From an uncultured Ruminococcus sp. (GTDB lineage Bacteria; Bacillota; Clostridia; Oscillospirales; CAG-272), in the NCBI GenBank assembly GCA_902782785.1, contig CACZOH010000244.1, positions 1 to 16,383 of the forward strand: DNA of 16,383 bases, written 5' to 3'. The notes beneath the pieces are model-generated. The model searched no databases. It was not told the DNA's origin and saw only the letters and a list, made by a program, of their open reading frames with translations. How positions within the stretch are numbered: the stretch's first letter is position 1; every line of letters begins with the position of its first letter. The translations under genes and the position numbers were made by a program. Shown here piece after piece: positions 1 to 10,039 of the stretch.

Positions 1-14
1 ATAAGGCGTGACAT
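1..14 (-). CDS. Start of a downstream operon gene (partial)
   Basis: Only the first four codons (Met-Ser-Arg-Leu) are inside the window. On the minus strand a GGAGG motif (21-25) sits 6 nt before an ATG at 14-12, and it begins right after the stop of the VanY-like gene, leaving a 14-nt gap. This placement and strong ribosome binding site make a further gene of the same operon likely. Nothing can be said about its product. Confidence 0.5.
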
Positions 15-28
15 TTTCTTCCTCCGGT

Positions 29-1723
29 TTACCGATCGCTCTGCTTTATTTCAAGCACGCGCTCAAGATTGTATTTAGCTATGAACTCCTCAAGGCAGAG
101 GTTTTCCTCGCGCATTTTCGTTGCGGCGTATCTGCCGACGTAACGGAGCGTCCACGGACGGAAGCCCACGCCCGTCTCGTCCGTCTTGTCGCGGGGATAA
201 CGGATAATAAAGCCGTATTTGTACGCGTTGTTTGCAAACCATTTATACGTATTCGTGTTCGCGTACGTCGCGTCCTTCGGGTTGAAATACGCGTCGACGG
301 ACAAACCGAGCAGGCTTTCGTCAAGAGACGCGTTTTTCTCCTCCGAGTTTTCAAACGTGTGATAACCGCTGTAAACGTTGAAACGTTCAAAGCCCTCAAC
401 GCCGCGCACCTCGGCAAACATCGCTTCAAGCGCGCGTGCGGCGATACCGCGAAGAAGTATCGGTTCCTCCACGCTCTCCGCCTGTATCACAACGGGCGTC
501 AGATCGTCGTATCTCATAGTCGCGGTAGCTCTGTGGTCCGCGTTTATTACGCTTATATAGCCGTAAATGTTTTCGGGATTTATCGCGTCGTAATAAGGCG
601 TTACGTCTATTTTGTACGTCGCGTCCTCTATTTCGTCCGCGAGCGCGCTTTCATCAAGCCTGTCAAGCGTCGTGAACTCTTTCAGGCGGAACGTAACGGG
701 CTCGTAGACCGCTACCGTGCCGGTTATCTTGTGATCGTATTCGTTCAATATGTTCTTATATACCTTCAACGACGCGCGGCTGTCCTCCGTCTCGGGCGTG
801 TATTCAAATACGAGCCCGGTAGAATACGACGTGAAAAAGCTTGCGGGAATATACAGCTTTCCGTCCTTTTCGTACGTTTCCGACTGAAGGCGTATTTCGT
901 TATTGTTCACTATCGCTCTGTTTGAGCTTTTGTAAAACAGGACCGTATCGTTTCCGTCGTCCGGGGAGATATATTTTATCTCGTCTCCCGTTCCCGTTAC
1001 GGTGAAGCCGCAGAGATTGACGATATCGTTTCCGCAGACGTACAAAACGCCGTTTCTGATAAGGTCGTTATACGGCACGCGCACGGTGTCTGATACGAGA
1101 CCGACCTGATACGATATGTTTTTATGATCCGCGCCGCGTCTGAAGCTGACTGCGAAAACAATGACGCCCAGACTGGCGGCGAAAACCGTCGCGGCGGCGG
1201 CGAACGCTATCAGCATATAGACCATAAACCGTGTAGCGCCCGCTTTCAGATTTGCCGAGCGCTCGGCTGAAAACAGTCTTTCCCTCTTCGGTCTCTCTTT
1301 TTTGTCTTTTTTCTTTTTATTCTTTTTCTTCGGCGCCTCGGGTCTTTTCGCCTCTATCCTTTTTCTGTCAGACGGTCTGTCGTTTTTATACGGTTTACCG
1401 TATTTCGGGTGTACTTTTTTCTCCTTTTTTTCGACCGCCGCGGCTTGTTTTTCTGCAGCGTCAGCGGGCTTTTCCGCTTTTTTCTTTATATTCTTTTTCT
1501 TAACTTTTTTCTTTTTTTCTTTCTTTTCGCGCTTCGGTTTCGGTTCTTTTTCCTCAAGCGACAGCAAAGCCGCCTCTTTAGCTTGTCTTTGAAGCTCCAG
1601 GGCGGCCTTCTTTTCCTCTTCCTCCGCCTTTATTCTTTCCTCTTCCTTTTCTTTTACTATGGATTTATGGCGATACATAAAATCAAACTCGTCAAACATT
1701 TCGTTTTCGACTTTGTTCTTCAA
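29..1723 (-). CDS. Membrane-anchored VanY-like (M15B) protein, probably catalytically inactive
   Basis: About 564 aa from the TTG start. Seen: an acidic/basic, very Lys-rich N-terminal arm (about 1-165, predicted disordered or coiled, cytoplasmic), one transmembrane helix (about 167-194), an extracytoplasmic part with a segment resembling copper-amine-oxidase N-terminal repeats (about 205-310, with KLYIPASFF), a linker, and a C-terminal domain (about 430-560) with the VanY D,D-carboxypeptidase scaffold, including NAYKYGFIIRYP and the RYVG helix start. Family knowledge: M15B enzymes use SGYR, SxHxxGxAxD and ExWH. Here these read SGYH (455), a Ser at 470 where the first zinc His should be, D477 kept, and R522-P-W-T525 in place of Glu-Pro-Trp-His. 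The catalytic Glu and two zinc His are therefore missing. Inference: a wall-binding or scaffolding pseudoenzyme rather than an active peptidase. It is last or second-last in the argS operon, 36 nt after murQ. Confidence 0.8.
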   Translation of the reverse strand: MKNKVENEMFDEFDFMYRHKSIVKEKEEERIKAEEEEKKAALELQRQAKEAALLSLEEKEPKPKREKKEKKKKVKKKNIKKKAEKPADAAEKQAAAVEKKEKKVHPKYGKPYKNDRPSDRKRIEAKRPEAPKKKNKKKKDKKERPKRERLFSAERSANLKAGATRFMVYMLIAFAAAATVFAASLGVIVFAVSFRRGADHKNISYQVGLVSDTVRVPYNDLIRNGVLYVCGNDIVNLCGFTVTGTGDEIKYISPDDGNDTVLFYKSSNRAIVNNNEIRLQSETYEKDGKLYIPASFFTSYSTGLVFEYTPETEDSRASLKVYKNILNEYDHKITGTVAVYEPVTFRLKEFTTLDRLDESALADEIEDATYKIDVTPYYDAINPENIYGYISVINADHRATATMRYDDLTPVVIQAESVEEPILLRGIAARALEAMFAEVRGVEGFERFNVYSGYHTFENSEEKNASLDESLLGLSVDAYFNPKDATYANTNTYKWFANNAYKYGFIIRYPRDKTDETGVGFRPWTLRYVGRYAATKMREENLCLEEFIAKYNLERVLEIKQSDR

Positions 1724-1738
1724 ATATATCACCACCTT
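1724..1738 (-). promoter_or_regulatory. Ribosome binding site selecting a TTG start
   Basis: Minus-strand AAGGTGG (1738-1732) followed by 8 nt and TTG (1723-1721) matches the anti-Shine-Dalgarno consensus AAGGAGGTGAT with one mismatch. Two in-frame GTG codons at 1735 and 1732 lie inside this site and so are unlikely starts. The next ATG is several codons further in and has no comparable site. I therefore place the start of the VanY-like gene at the TTG. Confidence 0.65.
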
Positions 1739-1759
1739 TCCGTCGGAATAAAGACGTTT

Positions 1760-2584
1760 TTATTTTTTGTACTTTTTTATAACTTCCTTTATATCAAAAT
1801 CACACTCCGAAAGCAGATCATATGCTTTTTCGGGTTCTATATCAAGTATTTCCGCAGTTATATTCGCACACCTTGCCTTAAGCTTATCGTTTGTGGGTCT
1901 TACGCATATCATGAGATTTTCATAGACTCTGCCCGTTTTGATCATCGCACAGGTGGAGAGCATATTAAGAATAAGCTTCTGCGCTGTGCCGCTTTTGAGC
2001 CTTGTGGAGCCCGTTATCACCTCGGGACCCGTATCAGCCGACATTTTTATATCCGCCGCCTGATCTATCGGCGAGCCCGGAGTTGAGGATACGGAGCAGA
2101 CGGTCGCGCCCGCCTCCTTTGCGGCGGCCATCGCGCCTAAAACGTACGGAGTTCTGCCGCTTGCGGCTATGCCGACAAGCACGTCGTGCTTTGACAGACC
2201 TCTTTTCTTTATCTCGTCATAACCCGTATCGTAACTGTCCTCAGCGCCCTCGGAGCTTTTGCGGAGCGCCTTGTCTCCGCCGGCTATTATGCCGACAACG
2301 AGCGTATCGTCAACGCCGAACGTCGGCGGGCATTCGCTTGCGTCAAGCACTCCGAGTCTGCCGCTCGTGCCCGCTCCGATGTAGTAGAGATGACCGCCGT
2401 TCTCAAAGCCTTCCGCTATTTTGTCTACCGCTTTCGCGACCTCGGGCAGTATATCGTCTATCGCGTCATACGCGCGGCGGCTCTCTTTATGCATCAGAGT
2501 AACCATATCGAGCGTCCGGAGCTTGTCTATATGCGTGGTGTTCGGATTTCTTTTTTCCGTGTTTATCTTATCTGTTTTTATCAT
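1760..2584 (-). CDS. murQ: N-acetylmuramic acid 6-phosphate etherase
   Basis: Cleaves the lactyl ether of MurNAc-6-phosphate to GlcNAc-6-phosphate and D-lactate in the cytoplasm, recovering amino sugar from turned-over peptidoglycan. At 274 aa it carries the family signatures: TEKRNPNT at the N-terminus, a SIS-type fold with YIGAGTSGRLGVLDASECP, GIAASGRTPYV and GPEVITGSTRLKSGTAQK. Glu84 and Glu115 match the acid/base residues known from E. coli MurQ (Glu83 and Glu114). The protein is about 25 residues shorter than usual, losing the end of the C-terminal helical subdomain. The ATG lies 1 nt after the hppA stop (TGA-T-ATG) and has no good Shine-Dalgarno, so translation probably depends on ribosomes finishing hppA. 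No murP or murR homologue is beside it, so the source of MurNAc-6-P is not visible here. Confidence 0.96.
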   Translation of the reverse strand: MIKTDKINTEKRNPNTTHIDKLRTLDMVTLMHKESRRAYDAIDDILPEVAKAVDKIAEGFENGGHLYYIGAGTSGRLGVLDASECPPTFGVDDTLVVGIIAGGDKALRKSSEGAEDSYDTGYDEIKKRGLSKHDVLVGIAASGRTPYVLGAMAAAKEAGATVCSVSSTPGSPIDQAADIKMSADTGPEVITGSTRLKSGTAQKLILNMLSTCAMIKTGRVYENLMICVRPTNDKLKARCANITAEILDIEPEKAYDLLSECDFDIKEVIKKYKK

Positions 2585-2585
2585 A

Positions 2586-4718
<2,133 letters not shown>

Positions 4719-4748
4719 ATCTAATGTATTCCTTTCCCGTTTCTGTTA

Positions 4749-5477
4749 TTATTCTTCGTTCTCCCAGTTGTGCCAAACGTCCGTGACGTCGTCGTTTTCA
4801 TCAAGCTTCTCAAGAAGCAAGCCCATTTTTCTTATCTGCTCCTCGTCGGTGAGCGTTACGTACATCGACGGGATCTTCTCCTGCTCGGAGGAAATGATCG
4901 AATAACCCTTGGCGGTGAGCGCCTCCGTGACGGCGGTGAGATCGTCGGGCGCGGTCGTTATTTCAAAAGCCTCGTCCGTTACGTCAAAATCCTCGGCTCC
5001 GGCTTCGAGCGCCGCTTCCATAACGGCGTCCTCGTCTGTCTTGCCGTCGTTTTCGATTATTATCGTACCTTTATCGGAAAACAGATACGAGACGCAGCCC
5101 GTCTGTCCGAGATTTCCGCCGAACTTGTCAAAATAATGTCTTACGTCGCCGCCAGTGCGGTTTCTGTTGTCCGTCATCGCTTCGACGATAACGGCGACTC
5201 CGCCTATGCCGTAGCCCTCGTATGTCACCTTCTCGTACGCAACGCTGTCGGCGCCGGAGGCTTTCTTTATGATCCTGTCTATATTGTCGTTCGGAACGTT
5301 GTTGGCTTTAGCCTTTGCTATAAGGTCGCGGAGCTTGCTGTTCGATACGGGATCGGGTCCGCCCTCTCTTACGGCTATCGCCATTTCCTTGCCTATTTTC
5401 GTAAAGACCTTAGCTCTTGCGGCATCCGTCTTTTCCTTTTTATGCATTATGTTTTTCCATTTGCTGTGTCCGGACAT
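4749..5477 (-). CDS. yebC: YebC/PmpR (TACO1) family translation and regulatory factor
   Basis: 242 aa, full length for the family. It begins with the near-invariant MSGHSKWKNIMHKK, followed by KIGKEMAIAVREGGPDP, NVPNDNIDRIIKKASG, TYEGYGIGGVAV and the NRTGGDVRHYFDKFGGNLG block. These define the three-domain YebC fold. Family knowledge: members were first described as DNA-binding regulators; later work on bacterial and mitochondrial members points to a ribosome-associated role relieving stalls at proline-rich stretches. The window does not show which applies. The ATG is preceded by AAGGAG at 8 nt spacing. The gene starts 18 nt after the argS stop, which suits a translation-related operon. Confidence 0.95.
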   Translation of the reverse strand: MSGHSKWKNIMHKKEKTDAARAKVFTKIGKEMAIAVREGGPDPVSNSKLRDLIAKAKANNVPNDNIDRIIKKASGADSVAYEKVTYEGYGIGGVAVIVEAMTDNRNRTGGDVRHYFDKFGGNLGQTGCVSYLFSDKGTIIIENDGKTDEDAVMEAALEAGAEDFDVTDEAFEITTAPDDLTAVTEALTAKGYSIISSEQEKIPSMYVTLTDEEQIRKMGLLLEKLDENDDVTDVWHNWENEE

Positions 5478-5495
5478 CTTGAATTCTCCTTATCA

Positions 5496-7202
5496 TCATA
5501 TTTTTTCGGGGTGGCGGACGCATATAAGCTCAAGCGCCCTTGCAAGCACCTTGTTCGTGCTTTGCGTCAAAGCGAGACGCTGTGCTTTGAGCTGTTCCGT
5601 TTCCGCCGTCAGAACGGGACAGTTATGATAAAATCTGTTGTAATCCGCGCAAAGCTGAAGTACGTAGCGCGTGATTATCGAAGGCTCGTATTCGTAAAGC
5701 GCCTGATCGAACGTTTCGGGGAACAGCGACAGGGTTTTGCAGAGCGCGAATTCGTCGTCGTTCGGCGTGAATTCCTCCGCCCTGAAATCGCTGCATTTAT
5801 GAAGTATCTGACACGTTCTCGCGTACGTGTACTGCGCGTACGGTCCCGTGTTTCCGTCAAAGTTCAGCGCGTCCTCGAGCACGAAGTTTATATCGCGCAT
5901 ACGGTTGGAGGAGAGGTAGTAGAAGACCACCGCTCCGACGCCGACCGATTCCGCAACGTCTTCCCTGCCCGCAAGCTCGGGGTTTTTCTCCGCCATGATC
6001 GCCGCGGCTTTGTCTATCGCCTCGTCAAACAGATCCTTTAAAAGCACCACGTTGCCCGTGCGCGTCGCAAGCTTTTCGCCGTTCAGCGACACGGTCCCGT
6101 ACGGTACGTGGACAAGGTCCTTATACCATTCCCTGCCCATAAGCTCGAGCACCTTGAACCATTGAGCGAAGTGGAGGCACTGCCCTGCCGACGTAACGTA
6201 TATGCACTTGTCAAAATCAAACGTGTTTTTGCGGTAGATCGCCGCCGCTATGTCGCGCGTGGGATACAAAGTCGAGCCGTCGCGCTTTAATATAAGGCAC
6301 GGAGGCATTCCGTACGCTTCAAGATCGACGATAGACGCGCCGTCGTCAAGCGTGAGGAGATTTTTCTCCTTAAGCTCTTCAACTACCGCGGGCATTTTAT
6401 CCGTGTAGAAGCTCTCGCCCGTGTAGTAATCGAATTCTATATCGAGCTGCTTGTACGTTTTCTTGTATTCCGCTATGCTTATCTCTATGAACCAGCGCCA
6501 GAGCTCCGTGATTTCCGGGTCGCCGTGCTCAAGCGCGGTGAACGCGGCGCGGGCTTCGTCGTTCAACGCCGGCTCTTTTTCCGCTTCCTCGTGGAATTTC
6601 ACGTATAACGCCACAAGCTCGTCGATGCCCTTTTGTTCGACCGCTTCCCTGCTGCCCCATTTGCGGTAAGCGACGGTCAGCTTGCCGAACTGCGTTCCCC
6701 AGTCGCCCAGATGATTCACGCCGATACATTTGTATCCCGCAAATTCAAACATCTTTTTGAGCGAATGGCCTATGACCGTAGTACCGAGATGACCTATATG
6801 AAACGGCTTTGCGACGTTTGGCGAGGAATAGTCGAGCACGACCGTTTTTCCCGCGCCTTCACCGGAGGCGCCGTAAGGCTTGTCCGTATCCGCTATACTG
6901 TCGTATATGCTTCTGCAAAAGGCGCCGCGGTCGATCTTCAGATTGAGATAGCCGCCCGCCGCCTCCGCCCGGGCTATACCCTCGCACTCAAACCCCTCGA
7001 CAAGCTTTGACGCTATGGCGGGAGGCGCCATGCGGAGCTCTTTTGAAAACTTGAAGCACGGCAGCGCAAGATCGCCCATCGTCTGATCGGGCGGATACGC
7101 CAGATATGATATTATTTCCGCTTCCGTCAGCGTGACGTCGGGTTTTATGCTCAAAAGCCCTTTATAGACCGCGGATGCAACTTTTTTCTTTAACGATTTC
7201 AT
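5496..7202 (-). CDS. argS: Arginyl-tRNA synthetase
   Basis: 568 aa class I synthetase that charges tRNA-Arg in the cytoplasm. Order of parts: the N-terminal Add-1 domain that recognises the tRNA D-loop (about 1-100), the Rossmann catalytic core starting at SSPNVAKPFHIGHLG with the HIGH motif at 135-138, the GVNHLGDWGTQFG block, a KMSKS-equivalent loop around LNGEKLATRTGNVV (near 370), and a C-terminal DALR anticodon-binding bundle with NTGPYAQYTYAR. The C-terminal residues are those typical of the bundle's last helix. The ATG follows AAGGAC at about 9 nt. It is the first gene of the operon, 29 nt or so below the predicted transcription start. No T-box leader is visible, because the leader is too short for one. 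Confidence 0.98.
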   Translation of the reverse strand: MKSLKKKVASAVYKGLLSIKPDVTLTEAEIISYLAYPPDQTMGDLALPCFKFSKELRMAPPAIASKLVEGFECEGIARAEAAGGYLNLKIDRGAFCRSIYDSIADTDKPYGASGEGAGKTVVLDYSSPNVAKPFHIGHLGTTVIGHSLKKMFEFAGYKCIGVNHLGDWGTQFGKLTVAYRKWGSREAVEQKGIDELVALYVKFHEEAEKEPALNDEARAAFTALEHGDPEITELWRWFIEISIAEYKKTYKQLDIEFDYYTGESFYTDKMPAVVEELKEKNLLTLDDGASIVDLEAYGMPPCLILKRDGSTLYPTRDIAAAIYRKNTFDFDKCIYVTSAGQCLHFAQWFKVLELMGREWYKDLVHVPYGTVSLNGEKLATRTGNVVLLKDLFDEAIDKAAAIMAEKNPELAGREDVAESVGVGAVVFYYLSSNRMRDINFVLEDALNFDGNTGPYAQYTYARTCQILHKCSDFRAEEFTPNDDEFALCKTLSLFPETFDQALYEYEPSIITRYVLQLCADYNRFYHNCPVLTAETEQLKAQRLALTQSTNKVLARALELICVRHPEKI

Positions 7203-7237
7203 TCGGATTTTGTCCTTATAATTTATAGTGGTGTTAT

Positions 7238-7266
7238 ATTATATACTAAAAAATAAAAAAATGCAA
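7238..7266 (-). promoter_or_regulatory. Sigma-A promoter of the argS operon
   Basis: On the minus strand, TTGCAT (7266-7261), a 17-nt spacer and a perfect TATAAT (7243-7238). Transcription should begin near 7231, about 29 nt before the argS ATG. The surrounding 7203-7340 stretch is AT-rich and holds no gene. Confidence 0.8.
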
Positions 7267-7342
7267 GTGTTTTTGCAAAATTTATTTATGTCAAATTGCG
7301 AAACATACGTATTTTTTGTAAAAAATTCTTGTAGAAGAGTGA

Positions 7343-7364
7343 TAAAAAGCGCAAAAAAGGCGCT
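7343..7364 (-). terminator. Candidate intrinsic terminator for the lipoprotein gene
   Basis: Minus-strand stem AGCGC, a 7-nt T-rich loop, GCGCT, then TTTTATC. The stem is only 5 bp, so it may act together with the hairpin at 7376-7395 just upstream. It separates the lipoprotein gene from the argS promoter. Confidence 0.5.
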
Positions 7365-7375
7365 GAAATACAAGA

Positions 7376-7395
7376 ACTGCCGCAGATGCGGCAGT
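7376..7395 (-). terminator. Hairpin after the lipoprotein stop codon
   Basis: Perfect 8-bp stem ACTGCCGC / GCGGCAGT with a 4-nt loop, 16 nt past the stop of the lipoprotein gene. The following minus-strand bases TTCTTGTATTT make an imperfect U-tract, so it is either a weak terminator or a 3'-end stabilising stem. Confidence 0.55.
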
Positions 7396-7411
7396 CCGTG
7401 TCGTTATACGT

Positions 7412-8740
7412 TTATTTCATACGGTCCGATATTTCAGAGCGGATTTTTTCCGAAAATTCCGCCGGATCGAATACCTTGCCGTCTTCGACTCCGCACTTTT
7501 CCGCAAAGCCGTCGTCCGGCTCCGCTGCGGTCACGGTAAGTCTGAACTTTGCGCCCGATACGCCCGTATTGTCCTCACCGTCGGGCGAAAACTCCGTCAC
7601 GCAGTCGTATATCCTGCCGTCAGCGTAAGCAAGCTTCTGAACGCAGGAAAAACCGCATTCGCCCGAAGCTATATCCTCCGCTTTAGTTTCGGAGAAGAAT
7701 TTATCCATGGCGTCGGACAAAACGCCGTCGAGGCTGACGCCGGAATACTCCTCGAATTTTTTCAGGTTTTCCTCACCCGTACATTCCGTGACCGCGGCTT
7801 TTATCTCCGCGATGATCTCGTCCTTGCCCGCTTTTACGGCGTCGAGAACGTAGATCACAAGGTCGCGCGCGTCTTCCTTTGTGTATTTCACAACGTACGG
7901 ATAGTTTTCCTCCGGCTCGAGCTTCTCCGCCTTTTCGTAAGTGGTCTGCTCCGCCGAATCAAGTATGTCCGTGAGCGTCGGCAGCTTGTTTCCGGGAAGC
8001 TTAAGCTTTATGAATTTGCCCGACAGCTCGCCCGACAGTTTTGAAAAAGGATTTGAAAGATGTATTTTTGATATTATATCGGGCGTATAGCTTTCTTTCG
8101 GGATGCCGTCTTCAAGCATTTTTTCAATGGCTTCGGGATCGATCCCGCATATGAAACCGGATATATCATCATAATCAATAATGCCTGAAAACAGTTCGCC
8201 GGGATCTGTTTTTCCGGGATCTGTACCGTATATTCCGATCTCACCGTCCGGGACGCCGAGCTTTGATAAAAACTCTTTTATCATATCGATCCGGTCCTGT
8301 CCGGTACCGTTTTCAAAAGGATCAAACGGCGCGCTCTCCCCGGGCTCGGTATATGTCCGGTATCCGCCTCCGAACGGAACGGCGCTCAGAAGTCCGCTCA
8401 GATCGGAAAGATCAAGCTCCGGGATCTTAAGATAAATATCGCCGCCGTATAACCTGACGCAGTCCTTTTGCGTCTTAACCGTATCGTTTTTTTCAACGCT
8501 TACGGAGAAAACGCCGCTTTTTGTTTCGGGATCGTACGTTCCCTCAACCGTGGTTTCAGATATATTCCCGTCGGCGCCGGTATCGACGGTCGCGGTTATG
8601 TTTTTAAGTCCGTTTTCTTTTATAAACGCCTTGCCCGCCTCGTTCGCTTCCCTGAAGGTCAGCGGCTTGACGGCGCATCCGGCAAAGCACGCGAGAAGCA
8701 TTACGACGCATACCGCGGCGCAGATCATTCTTTTCATCAT
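7412..8740 (-). CDS. Secreted lipoprotein of unknown function
   Basis: 442 aa. A Lys/Arg start and hydrophobic stretch end in two possible lipobox cysteines (LLAC, Cys18; FAGC, Cys22), so it is probably attached to the outer face of the membrane after signal peptidase II cleavage. The mature part begins with a helix (FREANEAGKAFIKENGLKN) followed by alternating strands, including GTYDPETKSGVFSVSV and GGDIYLKIPELDLSDL. A middle section is rich in Gly, Pro and Asp (about 145-240). A second strand-rich part with charged helices follows. The helix-then-curved-sheet opening is reminiscent of LolA/LppX-like lipid-binding lipoproteins, but I see no diagnostic motif and do not assign the family. The ATG follows GGAGG at 9 nt; a second ATG immediately after would also work. 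It lies 84 nt below the HD-GYP gene on the same strand, so it is in the same operon or on its own weak promoter. Confidence 0.85.
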   Translation of the reverse strand: MMKRMICAAVCVVMLLACFAGCAVKPLTFREANEAGKAFIKENGLKNITATVDTGADGNISETTVEGTYDPETKSGVFSVSVEKNDTVKTQKDCVRLYGGDIYLKIPELDLSDLSGLLSAVPFGGGYRTYTEPGESAPFDPFENGTGQDRIDMIKEFLSKLGVPDGEIGIYGTDPGKTDPGELFSGIIDYDDISGFICGIDPEAIEKMLEDGIPKESYTPDIISKIHLSNPFSKLSGELSGKFIKLKLPGNKLPTLTDILDSAEQTTYEKAEKLEPEENYPYVVKYTKEDARDLVIYVLDAVKAGKDEIIAEIKAAVTECTGEENLKKFEEYSGVSLDGVLSDAMDKFFSETKAEDIASGECGFSCVQKLAYADGRIYDCVTEFSPDGEDNTGVSGAKFRLTVTAAEPDDGFAEKCGVEDGKVFDPAEFSEKIRSEISDRMK

Positions 8741-8775
8741 TCTGAATATCCTCCGTGAATTTATGCAGAAATCAT

Positions 8776-8805
8776 ACTATAAAAATACGTACAAATGTCT
8801 GACAG
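8776..8805 (-). promoter_or_regulatory. Possible promoter for the lipoprotein gene
   Basis: Minus-strand CTGTCA (8805-8800), an 18-nt spacer and TATAGT (8781-8776). Both hexamers are imperfect. The gene may instead rely on read-through from the SGNH/HD-GYP operon, since no terminator is seen between. Confidence 0.3.
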
Positions 8806-8824
8806 TATGTAAAAATCCTCCGTT

Positions 8825-10039
8825 TTATTCTATACCGTTGAGCGCTCCGCAGTCGAAAAGCTCTAAGAAAGCGTCGAGAAACTCCGGGTCGAACTGCGTT
8901 CCGCGCCCCGCGACAAGCTCCCCGCGTATTATGTCGAGCGGAAGGCCCTTGCGGTAAATACGGTCGGAATGCATCGCGTCGTATGCGTCCGCTATGCTGA
9001 CTATACGCGCGTTGACGGGTATATCCGTACCGGAAAGCCCGGACGGATAGCCCTTTCCGTCATACCTTTCGTGATGATAGCGCGCGGTTTCAGACGCGCT
9101 GAGAAGCTCCTTCGCCTCCGACAGAATATTGCCGCCGATCGTCGTATGCGACTTTATGACGTCAAATTCCTCGGGCGTGAGCCTTCCCGGTTTGTTCAGG
9201 ACCTGATCGGGAACGCCTATTTTTCCGATATCATGCAGAAGCGCCTCCCTTCGGAGCGCGGAGACCTCGTCGTCGCCGTAACCGAGCTTTTCGGCGAGCG
9301 CGACGGCGTATTTTGCCACGCGTAAGGAATGACCGTTTGTATATTTATCCTTGGCGTCTATCACCTGCGCGAGCATGAATATCGTTTCCTCGTTCAGCTC
9401 CTCCAGCCTGTCCGCGCGGTCTCTTGCTATTTTAGTCTGTTTTTCAACTTCCTCATTCAGTTTGTTTGTATGCTCTATCTCAAACAGCGCCGTTCTGTGA
9501 TACTGTATCATCGCTATCGCCGTGAATATCGCTATACTTGCAAACATAATCGGAAAGCGGAGCATGAATATCGGGGTATATACGCCGACGGGCAGAAGAT
9601 CCTTTACCGGCGTAAAGAAAATGACGGAAAAGAAAGCAATATAATACACGGACAAAAGGATGCCGTATTTTACCGACACGAAATAGCACAGACCGATAGG
9701 CAAAAGAAACGACCACAGTATCGCCGTGCCGTCAGCCGCGCCGGTTATCGCGTAATAAGTGAACGCAACGGCGCAGAATATCGTCGGTATAATTATGGCG
9801 ATCTCCCGCTTTTTGAACACGCCGGCGAGGATACCGCAGCCCGCGCCGCCCAAAAACGTGGCGATGGACGGTATCAGCATGGACCATTTGCCCGTGACTA
9901 TGTCGATGATTATGAGAACGAAACCGAGTATGGCGGTAAATACCGATACCGCGGTAAGCGCTATCAGGTTGTTTTTAAGACGCTTACCGACGTATATGGG
10001 AGTACTGAGAGTTTTCCAGAGGTCTATTAAATACTTCAT
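8825..10039 (-). CDS. Membrane HD-GYP cyclic-di-GMP phosphodiesterase
   Basis: 404 aa. The N-terminal half holds about six transmembrane helices (roughly 24-180) with no recognised sensor fold. A coiled linker (about 188-218) leads to a complete HD-GYP domain (about 220-400). Visible signature residues: His237 in the GHSLRVAKYA helix, the HD pair at 269-270 followed by GKIGVPD, His-His-Glu at 322-324, the GYP triplet at 330-332, and ARIVSIADAYDAM. The metal-binding residues of active HD-GYP enzymes appear intact, so hydrolysis of c-di-GMP to GMP or pGpG is expected. A role on another cyclic dinucleotide cannot be excluded. Its ATG overlaps the stop of the upstream SGNH gene (ATGA), with AAGGGG only 3 nt away, which implies translational coupling. 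Confidence 0.93.
   Translation of the reverse strand: MKYLIDLWKTLSTPIYVGKRLKNNLIALTAVSVFTAILGFVLIIIDIVTGKWSMLIPSIATFLGGAGCGILAGVFKKREIAIIIPTIFCAVAFTYYAITGAADGTAILWSFLLPIGLCYFVSVKYGILLSVYYIAFFSVIFFTPVKDLLPVGVYTPIFMLRFPIMFASIAIFTAIAMIQYHRTALFEIEHTNKLNEEVEKQTKIARDRADRLEELNEETIFMLAQVIDAKDKYTNGHSLRVAKYAVALAEKLGYGDDEVSALRREALLHDIGKIGVPDQVLNKPGRLTPEEFDVIKSHTTIGGNILSEAKELLSASETARYHHERYDGKGYPSGLSGTDIPVNARIVSIADAYDAMHSDRIYRKGLPLDIIRGELVAGRGTQFDPEFLDAFLELFDCGALNGIE

Noticed and set aside
8..925. Long plus-strand open frame opposite the VanY-like gene
   Set aside because: No ribosome binding site, Arg/Val-rich low-information protein; it is the antisense image of a gene with clear homology.
1252..2086. 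Plus-strand frames very rich in Phe and Ser
   Set aside because: They are the reverse of the Lys/Glu-rich arm of the VanY-like protein (AAA/AAG codons read as TTT/CTT).
4770..6041. 423-codon plus-strand frame across yebC and argS
   Set aside because: It is antisense to two well-conserved genes, with no promoter, binding site or recognisable motif.
7203..7240. T-box leader for argS
   Set aside because: The predicted leader is about 29 nt and has no T-box sequence.
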